Below are positions 15,874-25,171 of a DNA stretch of 64,000 bases, one piece after another; the stretch's first letter is position 1, and each line of letters opens with the position of its first letter. The stretch is taken from NCBI RefSeq assembly GCF_040683095.1, contig NZ_JBFBCI010000005.1, positions 174,156-238,155 on the forward strand, written 5' to 3'. The notes below the pieces were generated by a model that was given only the letters and a program-made list of their open reading frames with translations, did no database searches and had not been told where the DNA came from. Origin of the DNA: Sphaerisporangium sp040683095 (lineage in GTDB: Bacteria > Actinomycetota > Actinomycetes > Streptosporangiales > Streptosporangiaceae). A program made the translations under genes and the position numbers.

Positions 15874-16875
15874 TCACGACCGAGAAGCTGACGCGGTCTC
15901 GCCGGTGCTCCCGGTCCCGGTGCTCCCGGTGGAGCGCAGGAAGCGGGCCGACCACTCGCGCAGCCGGTCGGTGAGCTCGGGCGGGTGTACCACTTCGAAG
16001 TCCGCCCCACTGACGCCCAGCGCGAACACCGGCCACTCCAGGTTCTCCGCGGTCATCCGCAGGCGGCACCGCGTGGCGTCGATCTCGTCGATCGTCGCCC
16101 ACTCCCCGAGCCGACCGCGGAGCTCGCCGGCGGGCGTGTGCACGATCACCTCGACGCTCACCGGCGCGACGATCGTGTCGATGCCCGCGCGGACGAACGC
16201 GGCGGCGTCCTCGGCGGGCAGCTCGCGCGGCCGGAAGCGGTCCCGCGTGCCGCGCGGCTCGCTCAGGCGGTCGAGCCGGAAGCTGCGCCAGTCGTGCCGG
16301 GTGAGGTCGTAGGCCACGAGGTACCAGCGGCGGCCGAGCGAGACGAGCCTGTGGGGTTCGACGTGCCGCTCCGTGACCTCGCCCGCCCGCGCGGTGTAGG
16401 AGAACCGCAGCTGTTCCTCGTCGCGGCAGGCCTGGGCCACGGTGGTGAGCGTCCCGGCGTCGACGGTCGGGCCGGCGCCCCAGACGGTCGGCTGCGTGGC
16501 CGCGCGCAGCGCCTCGATCCTGCGCCGCAGCCGGGGCGGCATGACCTGCACGACCTTGGCGAGCGCGCGCACCGAGGCCTCCTCGATGCCGGCGACCGCT
16601 CCCTGAGCGGCCACGCGCAGGCCGATGGCGAGGGCGACGGCCTCCTCGTCGTCCACCACCAGCGGGGGCAGGGCGGCGCCCGCGGCGAGCTGGTAGCCGC
16701 CGTCGACGCCGCGGTGGGCCTCGACGGGGTAGCCCAGTTCGCGCAGCCGGTCGACGTCGCGGCGCAGGGTGCGGACGGAGATCTCCAGCCGCTCGGCGAG
16801 TTCGGCTCCCGGCCAGTAGCGGTGGGTCTGCAGGAGGGAGAGGAGCCGCAGCGTACGGGAGCTCGTGTTCGCCAT
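15874..16875 (-). CDS. WYL-domain transcriptional regulator
   Basis: A 333-residue regulator with an N-terminal HTH_11/DeoR-like winged helix (residues 1-60, RTLRLLSLLQTHRYWPGAELAERLEISVRTLRRDVDRLRELG) and a WYL domain near residues 150-220 (RFSYTARAGEVTERHVEPHRLVSLGRRWYLVAYDLTRHDWRSFRLDRL), followed by a WCX-like end. WYL proteins sense nucleic-acid or small ligands and control stress, DNA-repair or defence genes. The C-terminus has a duplicated Gly-Ser-Thr-Gly tract from a tandem DNA repeat. ATG 16875. The target is unknown; it faces away from its neighbours. Confidence 0.88.
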   Translation of the reverse strand: MANTSSRTLRLLSLLQTHRYWPGAELAERLEISVRTLRRDVDRLRELGYPVEAHRGVDGGYQLAAGAALPPLVVDDEEAVALAIGLRVAAQGAVAGIEEASVRALAKVVQVMPPRLRRRIEALRAATQPTVWGAGPTVDAGTLTTVAQACRDEEQLRFSYTARAGEVTERHVEPHRLVSLGRRWYLVAYDLTRHDWRSFRLDRLSEPRGTRDRFRPRELPAEDAAAFVRAGIDTIVAPVSVEVIVHTPAGELRGRLGEWATIDEIDATRCRLRMTAENLEWPVFALGVSGADFEVVHPPELTDRLREWSARFLRSTGSTGTGSTGETASASRS

Positions 16876-17102
16876 GACTCCAGCGTGCCCGACATTGCGG
16901 CCGGAAACTGACCGCTGGTCCTCCCAGTACCTCTCGGGAGACGCCCGCGCCCCCTAAGAGGCCCTGCCTACGGCCTCGGGACGGCCGCCGTACGCATCCG
17001 GTTGTTAACGATGTGACAGAAGTGATGCGCGCCACTTGACCATACCGGTGTGATTCGGACACCATGATCCGCCTCCACCCCTGGTCAAGGAAGGAAACTG
17101 GC

Positions 17103-18830
17103 GTGCGCCGCCGCACACGAGCCCTCGGTATTCTCACGACTCTCCTCCTGGCCGGTGGAGCCCTCTCCCTCGCCGCCCCGGCCGGCGCCGGAACCTCCGA
17201 CGCCCGTACGACAGGGGCCGCCTCGGCCACGAAGGCCGCCGCGAGGACCACGGCCGAATGCCAGGGCGACTGGCTTCCCGCCACGCCGACCTCGGCCGAC
17301 ATCATGGCCGGTCAGGTGCAGTTCCTCGACCTCCCGCCGGTCAAGATCGGCAAGACGATCGACTGGAACTGGAGCCCGTACAAGAACCGCTCCTGGGACA
17401 TGGTCTTCTCCTCGCTGCGCTGGATCGGCCGGCTCGTCGCCGACTACGAGACCTCCGGCGAGCAGGGCCTTCTGACCCGGGCCACCGAGCTGACCAAGAG
17501 CTGGGTGGAGAGCAACCCCCGGGGAAGCTCACGCGCCAGCAAGTACGCCTGGGACGAGCACCCCATCGCGCTGCGCGCGCCCGTCCTGGTCTGCCTGAGC
17601 AGGCACGTCTCGGCGTCCTGGCTCACCGGCAGCCTCGCCGACCACGCCGTCATGCTGGCGAACCCGGCCCTGTACGAGAAGGGCCACAACCACGGCCTGG
17701 ACCAGGACATCGCCCTGCTGCGCATCGGCTGCCGCACCGGGCACAAGGAGTGGGCCGACCTCGCGATCCGCCGCATGATCGGGTCGGTGAAGCTCGACAT
17801 CGACGCACAGGGCGCGCTCCAGGAGCAGGCGCCGCGCTACGGCATCTACGTGCACGAACGGCTCAAGGTCGGCATGGACGCGATCAAGGACTGCGGCCGC
17901 GCGATCCCCGCCGAGATCCAGAAGCGCTGGGAGTCGCTGCTCGGGTACATCACCCACGCCACCGAGCCCAGCGGGTTCATGGTGCCGATCGGCGACGGCG
18001 GCGCGGACGTCAAGCCGTCGGGGTACGAGCACCCGAAGAAGACCGTGCAGGTGTTCAGGGCCGGATACGTCTTCGGCCGCACGGCCTGGGACAAGCCCGA
18101 GTCGGCGTACTACTCGATCCGCTTCGGCCCGGGCCTGAAGTTCCACGGCCACGAGGACCACATGGGCGTGACCTACTACGCGCAGGGCCGCGACGTGCTG
18201 GTGGAGGCGGGCTTCCACTCCTACGAGCGGACGGCGTACCGGTACTGGACGATGTCCCCGGAGGCGCACAACGTGCCGGTCGTGGCCGGCAAGCCGTTCC
18301 GCGGCCGTACGGCGACCTCGCTGGTGCGCTCGTCGATCGGCGGCGACCGGCAGTCGTACAAGCTGGCCGACAAGGCGTACGGCGTGACCCGCACGCGGTC
18401 CGTGCTGGTCAATCACGGAGACGACGTGATGGCGGTGCTGGACACGGTGCCCGCGGGCGCGAAGGCGCGGAGCTACTGGCACCTGGACCCCGCGCTGACC
18501 CCGGTGTCCACGAGCGGCGGGCGCGTCGTGGTGAAGGACAAGTCCGGCTGGAAGGCCACGGTCGTGCAGGTCGCGATGCCGTCGTGCAAGCCGGTCTCCG
18601 GCCAGTCGGTGGTGCGCGGCCGGACGAACCCGTACCAGGGCTGGATCTCCCCGTCCTACATGAGCAAGGTGCCCGCCTCGGTCGTCGTGTCGCCGCCGGC
18701 CGGGTCCCTGCTGACCATCGTCGTCCCCGACGCCGGCGACCCCGAGGTGACCTGCGCGGGCACCCGCGTCAAGGTCACGACCTCCGGCGGCACCGTCTCC
18801 TTCCGCGCCGCCTCGGGGAACCTGTCCTAG
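17103..18830 (+). CDS. Secreted heparinase II/III-like polysaccharide lyase
   Basis: Exported enzyme of about 575 residues, probably cleaving an acidic polysaccharide. From GTG 17103 (AAGGAA upstream) it begins with a signal peptide, basic RRRTRALG then a hydrophobic run ending APAGAG near residue 30; a start at 17064 would add 13 residues before the signal. The alpha-toroid part (WDMVFSSLRWIGRLVADYETSGEQ, HNHGLDQDIALL with the conserved Asn-His-Gly) is followed by a heparinase_II_III beta-sandwich (YYSIRFGPGLKFHGHEDHMGVTYYAQGRDVLVEAGFHSYERTAYR). Both domains and the catalytic His/Tyr-rich patches are intact. No sugar-uptake genes accompany it. Confidence 0.85.
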   Translation: MRRRTRALGILTTLLLAGGALSLAAPAGAGTSDARTTGAASATKAAARTTAECQGDWLPATPTSADIMAGQVQFLDLPPVKIGKTIDWNWSPYKNRSWDMVFSSLRWIGRLVADYETSGEQGLLTRATELTKSWVESNPRGSSRASKYAWDEHPIALRAPVLVCLSRHVSASWLTGSLADHAVMLANPALYEKGHNHGLDQDIALLRIGCRTGHKEWADLAIRRMIGSVKLDIDAQGALQEQAPRYGIYVHERLKVGMDAIKDCGRAIPAEIQKRWESLLGYITHATEPSGFMVPIGDGGADVKPSGYEHPKKTVQVFRAGYVFGRTAWDKPESAYYSIRFGPGLKFHGHEDHMGVTYYAQGRDVLVEAGFHSYERTAYRYWTMSPEAHNVPVVAGKPFRGRTATSLVRSSIGGDRQSYKLADKAYGVTRTRSVLVNHGDDVMAVLDTVPAGAKARSYWHLDPALTPVSTSGGRVVVKDKSGWKATVVQVAMPSCKPVSGQSVVRGRTNPYQGWISPSYMSKVPASVVVSPPAGSLLTIVVPDAGDPEVTCAGTRVKVTTSGGTVSFRAASGNLS

Positions 18831-18891
18831 CGTCCCCGCTCGGATGATCGCTCCACCGGATGTAGCCAGGTATGCGGGGTAATGCTTGCCT

Positions 18892-18927
18892 GACCGTGCG
18901 AGAAGCCGACACGCCCCTCGCACGGTC
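18892..18927. terminator. Terminator between heparinase-like gene and cimA
   Basis: 11-base stem GACCGTGCGAG/CTCGCACGGTC between two convergent genes. Confidence 0.65.
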
Positions 18928-18950
18928 TGCACCCTGCCGCTGGTTCCTGG

Positions 18951-20558
18951 TCAGGCGTTGTGGCCCACAGAGGTGGTCGCCGGATCTGCGCCGTAGCCCG
19001 CGCGCAGGAGGCCGTACGTGACTGCCTGCTCCAGGGCCTGCCAGGACGCTTCGATGATGTTCTCGCCGACGCCGACCGTCGCCCACTCGCCCGCCGCGTC
19101 GCTGGAGGCGATGAGCACGCGGGTGATCGCGTCCGTGCCGTGGGTGCCCTCCAGGATGCGGACCTTGAAGTCGATCAGCTCGACCTCGGCCAGCTCGGGG
19201 TACAGCTTCTCCAGCGCGACCCGCACCGCACGGTCCAGGGCGTTGACGGGGCCGTTGCCCTCGCCGGTCGCGACGATGCGCTCGCCCTTGGCGTGCAGCT
19301 TGACGGTCGCCTCGCTGACGACGTCGCCTCCGGGGCGCCGCTCGACGATCACGCGCCAGGATTCGACGCCGAAGTACCGCCTGCGCTCGCCGGCGACCGT
19401 GTCGCGCAGCAGCAGCTCGAAGGACGCGTCGGCGGCCTCGAAGGTGTGCCCCCGGGACTCCAGCTCCTTGACGCGCTCGACCAGTTCGCGGGACTGCGCG
19501 GAGGTGAGGTCGTACCCGAGGGCCTTGCCCTTGAGCTCGACCGACGCCCGCCCGGCCATGTCCGAGACGAGCATGCGCATGTCGTTGCCGACCTTGGCGG
19601 GGTCGATGTGCTGGTACAGGTTCGGGTCGACCTTGATCGCGCTGGCGTGCAGGCCCGCCTTGTGGGCGAACGCCGAGACGCCGACGTAGGGCTGGTGGGA
19701 GTTCGGCGTGACGTTGGTGACCTCGCTGATCGCGTGCGCGATGCGGGTCATCTCGGCGAGCGACTGCTCGGGCACCAGGTCGAACCCGCGCTTGAGCTGC
19801 AGGTTCGCCACGACGCTGAACAGGTTGGCGTTGCCGGAGCGCTCGCCGTACCCGTTGGCGCACCCCTGGACGTGCGTGGCGCCGGCCTTGACGGCGGCCA
19901 GCGTGTTGGCGACGGCGCAGCCGGTGTCGTCGTGGCAGTGGATGCCGATGCGCGCGCCCGTCCCCGCCGCCTCGTGGACGACGTCGGCCAGCTCGTCCGG
20001 CAGCATGCCGCCGTTGGTGTCGCACAGGACGATCACGGACGCCCCGGCCTCGGCGGCCGTGCGCAGGACCTCCAGCGCGTACGCTGAGTTGGACTTGTAC
20101 CCGTCGAAGAAGTGTTCGGCGTCCAGGAAGACGCGCTGACCCTCCGCGCGAAGGTGGGAGACCGTGTCGCGGATCATCGCGAGGTTCTCCTTGAGCGTCG
20201 TGCGGAGGGCCAGCTCCACGTGCCGGTCGTGGCTCTTGGCGACAAGAGTCACGACCGGCGCGCCGGATTCGCGCAGCGCGGCGACCAATGGGTCGTCGGC
20301 CGCCTTCACCCCGGCCCGGCGGGTCGCGCCGAACGCGGCGAGCTGCGCGTGCTTCAGGTCGAGCTCTGTTCGAGCCCGCCGGAAGAACTCGGTGTCCTTC
20401 GGGTTGGCGCCCGGCCATCCCCCCTCGATGAAACTGACGCCCAGATCGTCCAGATGGCGCGCGATGGCGAGCTTGTCGGCGACAGTGAGGGTCAGCCCCT
20501 CCTGTTGCGCGCCGTCGCGCAGCGTCGAGTCGTAGACGTGGAATCGGTCGTCAGCCAT
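18951..20558 (-). CDS. cimA: (R)-citramalate synthase
   Basis: Condenses pyruvate with acetyl-CoA to citramalate, a threonine-independent entry to isoleucine via LeuCD and LeuB. It is 535 residues, from ATG 20558 with GGAGA upstream. The HMGL-like TIM barrel opens with YDSTLRDGAQQEGLTLTVADKL; GIHCHDDTGCAVANTLAAVKAGATHVQGCANGYGERSGNANL carries the metal-binding HxH-type and catalytic residues. The C-terminal ~150 residues form the LeuA-type regulatory dimer domain (DFKVRILEGTHGTDAITRVLI), where isoleucine feedback is expected. CimA is preferred over LeuA because of the PNSHQPYVGVSAFAHKAGLHASAI pattern and length. Transcription passes through an attenuator leader. Confidence 0.93.
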   Translation of the reverse strand: MADDRFHVYDSTLRDGAQQEGLTLTVADKLAIARHLDDLGVSFIEGGWPGANPKDTEFFRRARTELDLKHAQLAAFGATRRAGVKAADDPLVAALRESGAPVVTLVAKSHDRHVELALRTTLKENLAMIRDTVSHLRAEGQRVFLDAEHFFDGYKSNSAYALEVLRTAAEAGASVIVLCDTNGGMLPDELADVVHEAAGTGARIGIHCHDDTGCAVANTLAAVKAGATHVQGCANGYGERSGNANLFSVVANLQLKRGFDLVPEQSLAEMTRIAHAISEVTNVTPNSHQPYVGVSAFAHKAGLHASAIKVDPNLYQHIDPAKVGNDMRMLVSDMAGRASVELKGKALGYDLTSAQSRELVERVKELESRGHTFEAADASFELLLRDTVAGERRRYFGVESWRVIVERRPGGDVVSEATVKLHAKGERIVATGEGNGPVNALDRAVRVALEKLYPELAEVELIDFKVRILEGTHGTDAITRVLIASSDAAGEWATVGVGENIIEASWQALEQAVTYGLLRAGYGADPATTSVGHNA

Positions 20559-20631
20559 GGTTTTCTCGTCTCCTTCGCGGATGCGATCGTTTCGCCGCGC
20601 GCGGATCCTCGGGGCGGAAGTTCGTGCCCAA

Positions 20632-20698
20632 ACAAAAAGACCCCTCACGGACGTGAGAGGTCTGCGCGCCGGCGGTGTCCCTGTGTCAGCCGGCGCGC
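20632..20698 (-). promoter_or_regulatory. cimA transcription attenuator
   Basis: Two hairpins follow the leader peptide on the minus strand. The first, GCGCGCCGGC/GCCGGCGCGC (20689-20698 with 20664-20673), holds the leader stop codon in its loop. The second, GACCTCTCAC/GTGAGGGGTC (20653-20662 with 20639-20648), is followed by TTTTTGT, a clear intrinsic terminator upstream of cimA. Ribosome position on the Leu/Ile codons would decide between them. Confidence 0.75.
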
Positions 20699-20727
20699 CT
20701 GCTGATAATGAGCAGACCGTAGAGCAT
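20686..20727 (-). CDS. cimA leader peptide
   Basis: A 13-residue open frame, MLYGLLIISRRAG, with Leu-Leu-Ile-Ile codons in a row just before the attenuator hairpins. This is what ribosome-stalling control by isoleucine and leucine supply would need. ATG at 20727; only a weak GGA precedes it. Found by reading the leader; no homology was used. Confidence 0.7.
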   Translation of the reverse strand: MLYGLLIISRRAG

Positions 20728-20772
20728 GGTGTTCCGAAGTCTGCCACAACTCCCCACCATGTGGCACATCGA

Positions 20773-20787
20773 TCTCACCATCCGGGA
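20773..20787. promoter_or_regulatory. Weak copy of the TCTCA-N5-TGAGA motif upstream of cimA
   Basis: TCTCA-CCATC-CGGGA lies 46-60 bases upstream of the cimA leader start. The first half-site is perfect, the second matches 3 of 5. A palindrome CCACCATGTGG at 20756-20766 is a second candidate. Confidence 0.35.
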
Positions 20788-20911
20788 TCCGGCTCCCATA
20801 GCCGACGACCTGGCTTTCGCCAGGAACATCTAACGATTTCCGGGCGGGCCGTAACCCGTTGCCATTACTTTGCGCGATGACAAAACCACGTTACGGCAAC
20901 CCGCCAGGAGG

Positions 20912-20941
20912 GAACCCGGCCGCGAGAGAGCGGCCGGGTTC
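20912..20941. terminator. Terminator after ilvE
   Basis: 12-base perfect stem GAACCCGGCCGC/GCGGCCGGGTTC with 6-base loop, just after the ilvE stop on the minus strand. It separates ilvE from cimA, so cimA has its own promoter. Confidence 0.85.
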
Positions 20942-20959
20942 TGCCTGGTGGGTCGGGGG

Positions 20960-22057
<1,098 letters not shown>

Positions 22058-22202
22058 GTCGAAGATCCTTCTCTTCCGTGGTCTCGCCTGCATCCATTGT
22101 GCGACTGACCGGGTAACGGGAAACTACTGCATCATTTGGACACACGGGAGTGTGCCGGCGGGGTCTTCGACGCGAATGGTTGTACGGGCGGCCTCGGTAC
22201 GC

Positions 22203-22245
22203 GAAAAAACGCGCACGGCGGCCCGTCCGGGGGCCACCATGCGCG
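22203..22245 (-). terminator. Strong intrinsic terminator after leuB
   Basis: A long, nearly perfect stem (22208-22223 with 22231-22245, ACGCGCA.. paired with ..TGCGCGT) followed on the minus strand by TTTTTT. A textbook rho-independent site. Confidence 0.9.
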
Positions 22246-22266
22246 TCGGTCGGCGTCGGGAGGCCC

Positions 22267-23331
22267 CTAGCCGGTTACTCGTGCGGTGATGTCGTCGCCG
22301 ATCTCGCGGGTCGAGCGCCTCGCCCAGGCCGTCTGGCGCCCGACGAGGTCGTCGGCGACGGCCTGCTCGACGCGGGCGGCCTCCTCGGCCAGCCCGAGGT
22401 GGTCCAGCAGCATGGCGGCGGACAGGATGGTCGCGGTCGGGTCGGCCTTGCCCTCGCCCGCGATGTCGGGCGCGCTGCCGTGCACGGGCTCGAACATGCT
22501 GGGCGCCCACGACTCCGAGCCCGGGGTGGCCGGGTTGACGTTGCCGCTGGCGGCGAGGCCGATGCCACCCGCGATGGCGGCGCCGAGGTCGGTCAGGATG
22601 TCGCCGAAGAGGTTGTCGGTGACGACGACGTCGAACCGCTGGGGCTGGGTGACGAAGAACATCGAGGCGGCGTCGATGTGGCAGTAGTCGGTGGCGACCT
22701 CGGGGTACTCGGCCGAGACGCGCTCGACGACGCGGGACCACAGGTCGCCGGCGTAGGTGAGGACGTTGGTCTTGTGGACCAGCGTGAGCTTCTTGCGGGG
22801 CCTGGCCGCCGCCTTCTCGAAGGCGTACCGCACGACGCGCTCGACGCCGAAGGCGGTGTTCAGGCTCTCTTGGGTGGCGATCTCCTGGGGAGTGCCGCGC
22901 CGCATGACGCCGCCGGCCCCCGCGTACGGGCCCTCGGTGCCCTCGCGGACGACGATCATGTCGATGTCCTCGGGGCGGGCCGTGGCGATGGGGGTCTCGA
23001 CGCCGGGGAAGAGCCTGACCGGGCGCAGGTTGACGTAGTGGTCGAGCTCGAAGCGCAGCTTGAGCAGCAGGTCGCGCTCCAGCACGCCGGGCGGCACGCT
23101 CGGATCCCCGACCGCGCCGAGCAGGATCGCGTCGAACCCGCGCAGCTCGGTGAGGGTCTCGTCGGGCAGCGTCTCGCCGGTGGCGTGGTAGCGCGCGGCG
23201 CCGAGGTCGTACGTCGTGGTCTCGAGCTTGAGGCCGACCGCGTCCAGGACCTTGAGCCCCTCGGTGACCACTTCACGGCCGATGCCGTCGCCCGGGATGA
23301 CCGCCAGACGGATGTTGTGGGAATCCCGCAT
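22267..23331 (-). CDS. leuB: 3-isopropylmalate dehydrogenase
   Basis: NAD-dependent oxidative decarboxylase of leucine synthesis, 354 residues; it also serves methylmalate in the citramalate route. Motifs: LAVIPGDGIGREVV at the start, YVNLRPVRLFPG, IVVREGTEGPYAG, and the metal/substrate signature DVVVTDNLFGDILTDLGAAIAGGIGLAASGNVNP; the NAD loop FEPVHGSAPDIAGEGKADPTATILSAAMLLDHLG is intact. ATG 23331. It begins 70 bases after the ROK gene; that gap could hold a promoter (TCTCAGCC and GTCTCGG repeats are present), or leuB may be read through from the ROK gene. Confidence 0.96.
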   Translation of the reverse strand: MRDSHNIRLAVIPGDGIGREVVTEGLKVLDAVGLKLETTTYDLGAARYHATGETLPDETLTELRGFDAILLGAVGDPSVPPGVLERDLLLKLRFELDHYVNLRPVRLFPGVETPIATARPEDIDMIVVREGTEGPYAGAGGVMRRGTPQEIATQESLNTAFGVERVVRYAFEKAAARPRKKLTLVHKTNVLTYAGDLWSRVVERVSAEYPEVATDYCHIDAASMFFVTQPQRFDVVVTDNLFGDILTDLGAAIAGGIGLAASGNVNPATPGSESWAPSMFEPVHGSAPDIAGEGKADPTATILSAAMLLDHLGLAEEAARVEQAVADDLVGRQTAWARRSTREIGDDITARVTG

Positions 23332-23401
23332 GCACGTACCTTACCGGCCCGTCTCGGTGGACGAACACACTATCTCAGCCACCGGACATCGAGCGCCCGC
23401 G

Positions 23402-24607
23402 TCAGCCGGGGGGCGCCTGGGCGACCGTGCGCTCGAAGACCAGGTCGCGGGCCGTGGTGAGGCCGACCGCCATGGCGCCGAGCAGCACGGCCTCGGTGCC
23501 GAGCGTGGAGGCCTTGATCATGGGGACGCGCAGGGCCACCAGGTCGCGCAGGACGTCGGTGACCGGGCCGATCAGCAGGTCGCCCGCCTGGACGCCGATG
23601 CCGCCGCCGAGCACCACCATCTCGGGGTCCAGCACGGCGATCACGCCGGCCAGGGCGTGCGCGAGGTGGTCGGCCTCGGCCGCGACGACCCGGCCCGCGA
23701 GCTCGTCCCCGGCGCGGGCGGCGTCGAAGACGTCCTTGGCGCTGGTCACGCCGCGCATGCCGAGCCGCGTGGCGAGGGCGACGACCCCGTCGGCGGAGGC
23801 GACGGACTCCAGCATGCCGCGGCCCCGGTTGACGAGCGGGTCGCCCTCGCCGACGGGCATGTACGAGATCTCTCCGGCCGCCCCTTGGTAGCCGCGGTAC
23901 AGCTTGCCGTCGATGACGATGCCCATGCCGATGCCCGTGCCGATCCAGACCAGGGCGAAGTGGGCGATGCCCTGGCCGAGGCCGTAGGCCCCCTCCCCCA
24001 CGGCGGCGAGGTCGACGTCGTTCTCGACGAGGTAGGGCGCCTCGCCGGCGACTCCCGCCAGCAGTTCGATCGCGCCGGGCCGCTCCCACCCGGGGAGGTT
24101 CGGCGCGAGCTGCAGCGAGCACGTCTCCTTGTCGTGGATGCCGGGGGTGCCGAAGACCGTGAGCGTGATGTCGGCGAGGTCGACCCCGGCCTCGTCGACG
24201 AGCTCGCGGGCCAGCCCGGCGAGCCAGGAGACGAGCTCGCCGGGCGTCTCGCCGCCCTTGCGGTGCTCGTCCCTGCGCGCGGCGATGTCGCCCACGAGAT
24301 CGGCGAGGGCGAGCCGGACGAACTCGCGGCCGACGTCCACGGCGAGCACCCAGCCCGCCTGCGGCCGGATCTCGTACAGCAGGGCGGCACGGCCGGCGTT
24401 GCCGGTGCGCAGGCCGATGGGACGGACGAGACGCGCGCGTTCGAGGTCGGCGAGGGCCATGGATATGGTCGGTTTGGACAGGCCCGTGGCCTGGGCCAGC
24501 TCGGGCCGGGAGACCTTTCCCAGCTTGAAGATCTCCGCGAACACAGCCCGTTCGTTCATGACACGGAGCACCGCTGTCGTGCTGGCCGTCCCGCCGATTC
24601 TCACCAC
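23402..24607 (-). CDS. ROK-family protein with N-terminal HTH, zinc site missing
   Basis: A 401-residue repressor-like ROK protein. Residues 12-75 form a winged HTH (RVMNERAVFAEIFKLGKVSRPELAQATGLSKPTISMALADLERARLV). The sugar-kinase fold follows, with VLAVDVGREFVRLALADL (phosphate 1), WIGTGIGMGIVIDGKLYRGYQGAAGEISYMPVG and VVLGGGIG. The usual zinc motif (His after GAAGEI and CxCGxxGC) is replaced by Tyr and a cysteine-free GDPLVNRGRGMLES, so sugar-kinase activity is unlikely and it is probably a pure sensor. GTG start at 24607. It lies between the 39-residue gene and leuB. Confidence 0.85.
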   Translation of the reverse strand: MVRIGGTASTTAVLRVMNERAVFAEIFKLGKVSRPELAQATGLSKPTISMALADLERARLVRPIGLRTGNAGRAALLYEIRPQAGWVLAVDVGREFVRLALADLVGDIAARRDEHRKGGETPGELVSWLAGLARELVDEAGVDLADITLTVFGTPGIHDKETCSLQLAPNLPGWERPGAIELLAGVAGEAPYLVENDVDLAAVGEGAYGLGQGIAHFALVWIGTGIGMGIVIDGKLYRGYQGAAGEISYMPVGEGDPLVNRGRGMLESVASADGVVALATRLGMRGVTSAKDVFDAARAGDELAGRVVAAEADHLAHALAGVIAVLDPEMVVLGGGIGVQAGDLLIGPVTDVLRDLVALRVPMIKASTLGTEAVLLGAMAVGLTTARDLVFERTVAQAPPG

Positions 24608-24781
24608 GCCCCCCAGACTGGCACATTTGCTCGGGCATGGACGACGCCCCTCTGTACGGGGCCCTGGCGCTCACGCCGACCGCGCGAGCCTGAAGGACGC
24701 CGTAACCGGCCGGAGCCTCTGAACCGGGCGCGGGGCGGCGTACACCGTCGTCCCGCGGCCCGGGGCTCCCGCCTGGGCGAC

Positions 24782-24901
24782 TCAGCGGTCGGGGGCTCCG
24801 CCGTTGTCGCGCCGGTCCAGGGCCGTCTGGACGGCGTGCGGGGCCTCGTCCTCGTACTGGTGCTGCTCTTCGGGGGCGTCCCAGTGGTACATCTCGTACA
24901 T
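24782..24901 (-). CDS. Small acidic protein (39 residues) behind an orphan BCAA leader
   Basis: Starts MYEMYHWDAPEEQHQYEDEAP and ends RRDNGGAPDR. GAGGCG stands 5 bases before the ATG. Codon choice fits the genome (G/C third bases throughout). It is acidic, without a signal peptide, membrane span or known domain. It is the first gene after a leader peptide and hairpins that look like branched-chain amino-acid attenuation, and the ROK gene starts 174 bases on. Function unknown; conservation would need a database search. Confidence 0.5.
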   Translation of the reverse strand: MYEMYHWDAPEEQHQYEDEAPHAVQTALDRRDNGGAPDR

Positions 24902-24956
24902 TTCGCCTCAATCCCTGAGAAGCGCACGCTGCGGCGTACGCGATGGTCGGGAACGT

Positions 24957-24977
24957 CGGATTCCGGTCGCGAATCCG
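24957..24977. promoter_or_regulatory. Hairpin in the leader of the 39-residue gene
   Basis: CGGATTC/GAATCCG with 7-base loop, between the leader peptide and the small gene. It lacks a T-run; it could be the terminator half of an attenuator or a pause site. Confidence 0.35.
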
Positions 24978-25045
24978 GACCGGGGCTCCACCCCATCCGG
25001 GTCACGGATCGGGAGGGGGGACTCACAGCCGACCAACGCCACAAC

Positions 25046-25089
25046 GCCGCGGCGGGTCGTCGGCCTGCCCTGTCAGGCCCCGCCGCGGC
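25046..25089 (-). promoter_or_regulatory. Leader hairpin overlapping the orphan leader peptide stop
   Basis: 11-base perfect stem (CCCGCCGCGGC with GCCGCGGCGGG, 25079-25089 with 25046-25056). The leader stop codon lies in the loop, the same layout as in the cimA and ilvB leaders. A small nested stem GCCTG/CAGGC sits inside the loop. Confidence 0.55.
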
Positions 25090-25120
25090 AGGTAATGAGT
25101 ACGAGAACCTGGCGCGTCAT
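25073..25120 (-). CDS. Orphan branched-chain leader peptide
   Basis: A 15-residue frame MTRQVLVLITCRGGA with Val-Leu-Val-Leu-Ile in a row. The ATG at 25120 falls 7 bases after a good -10 box, so it is probably translated from a leaderless mRNA; the in-frame GTG at 25129 overlaps the -10 box and is excluded. It resembles the cimA and ilvB leader peptides but precedes no known biosynthetic gene. Confidence 0.65.
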   Translation of the reverse strand: MTRQVLVLITCRGGA

Positions 25121-25127
25121 CGCTTTC

Positions 25128-25156
25128 ACGCTACCTGGCGGTAGCCGTACTGTCTC
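25128..25156 (-). promoter_or_regulatory. Promoter of the orphan leader
   Basis: Minus strand -35 GAGACA (25156-25151), 17-base spacer, -10 TAGCGT (25133-25128). The predicted start of transcription coincides with the A of the leader ATG. Confidence 0.55.
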
Positions 25157-25171
25157 GTAGGACGACCTACT

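Noticed and set aside
23332..23401. A TCTCA-N5-TGAGA operator upstream of leuB
   Set aside because: TCTCA-GCCAC-CGGAC has only one half-site; the second half matches 1 of 5, so it was not counted with the others.
25121..25129. GTG 25129 as the start of the orphan leader peptide
   Set aside because: It overlaps the predicted -10 box, so it would not be in the transcript; ATG 25120 fits the predicted start.
24804..25160. A 118-codon plus-strand frame over the orphan leader region
   Set aside because: Cysteine- and serine-rich shadow translation; the minus strand carries the leader signals and a small gene with a ribosome site.
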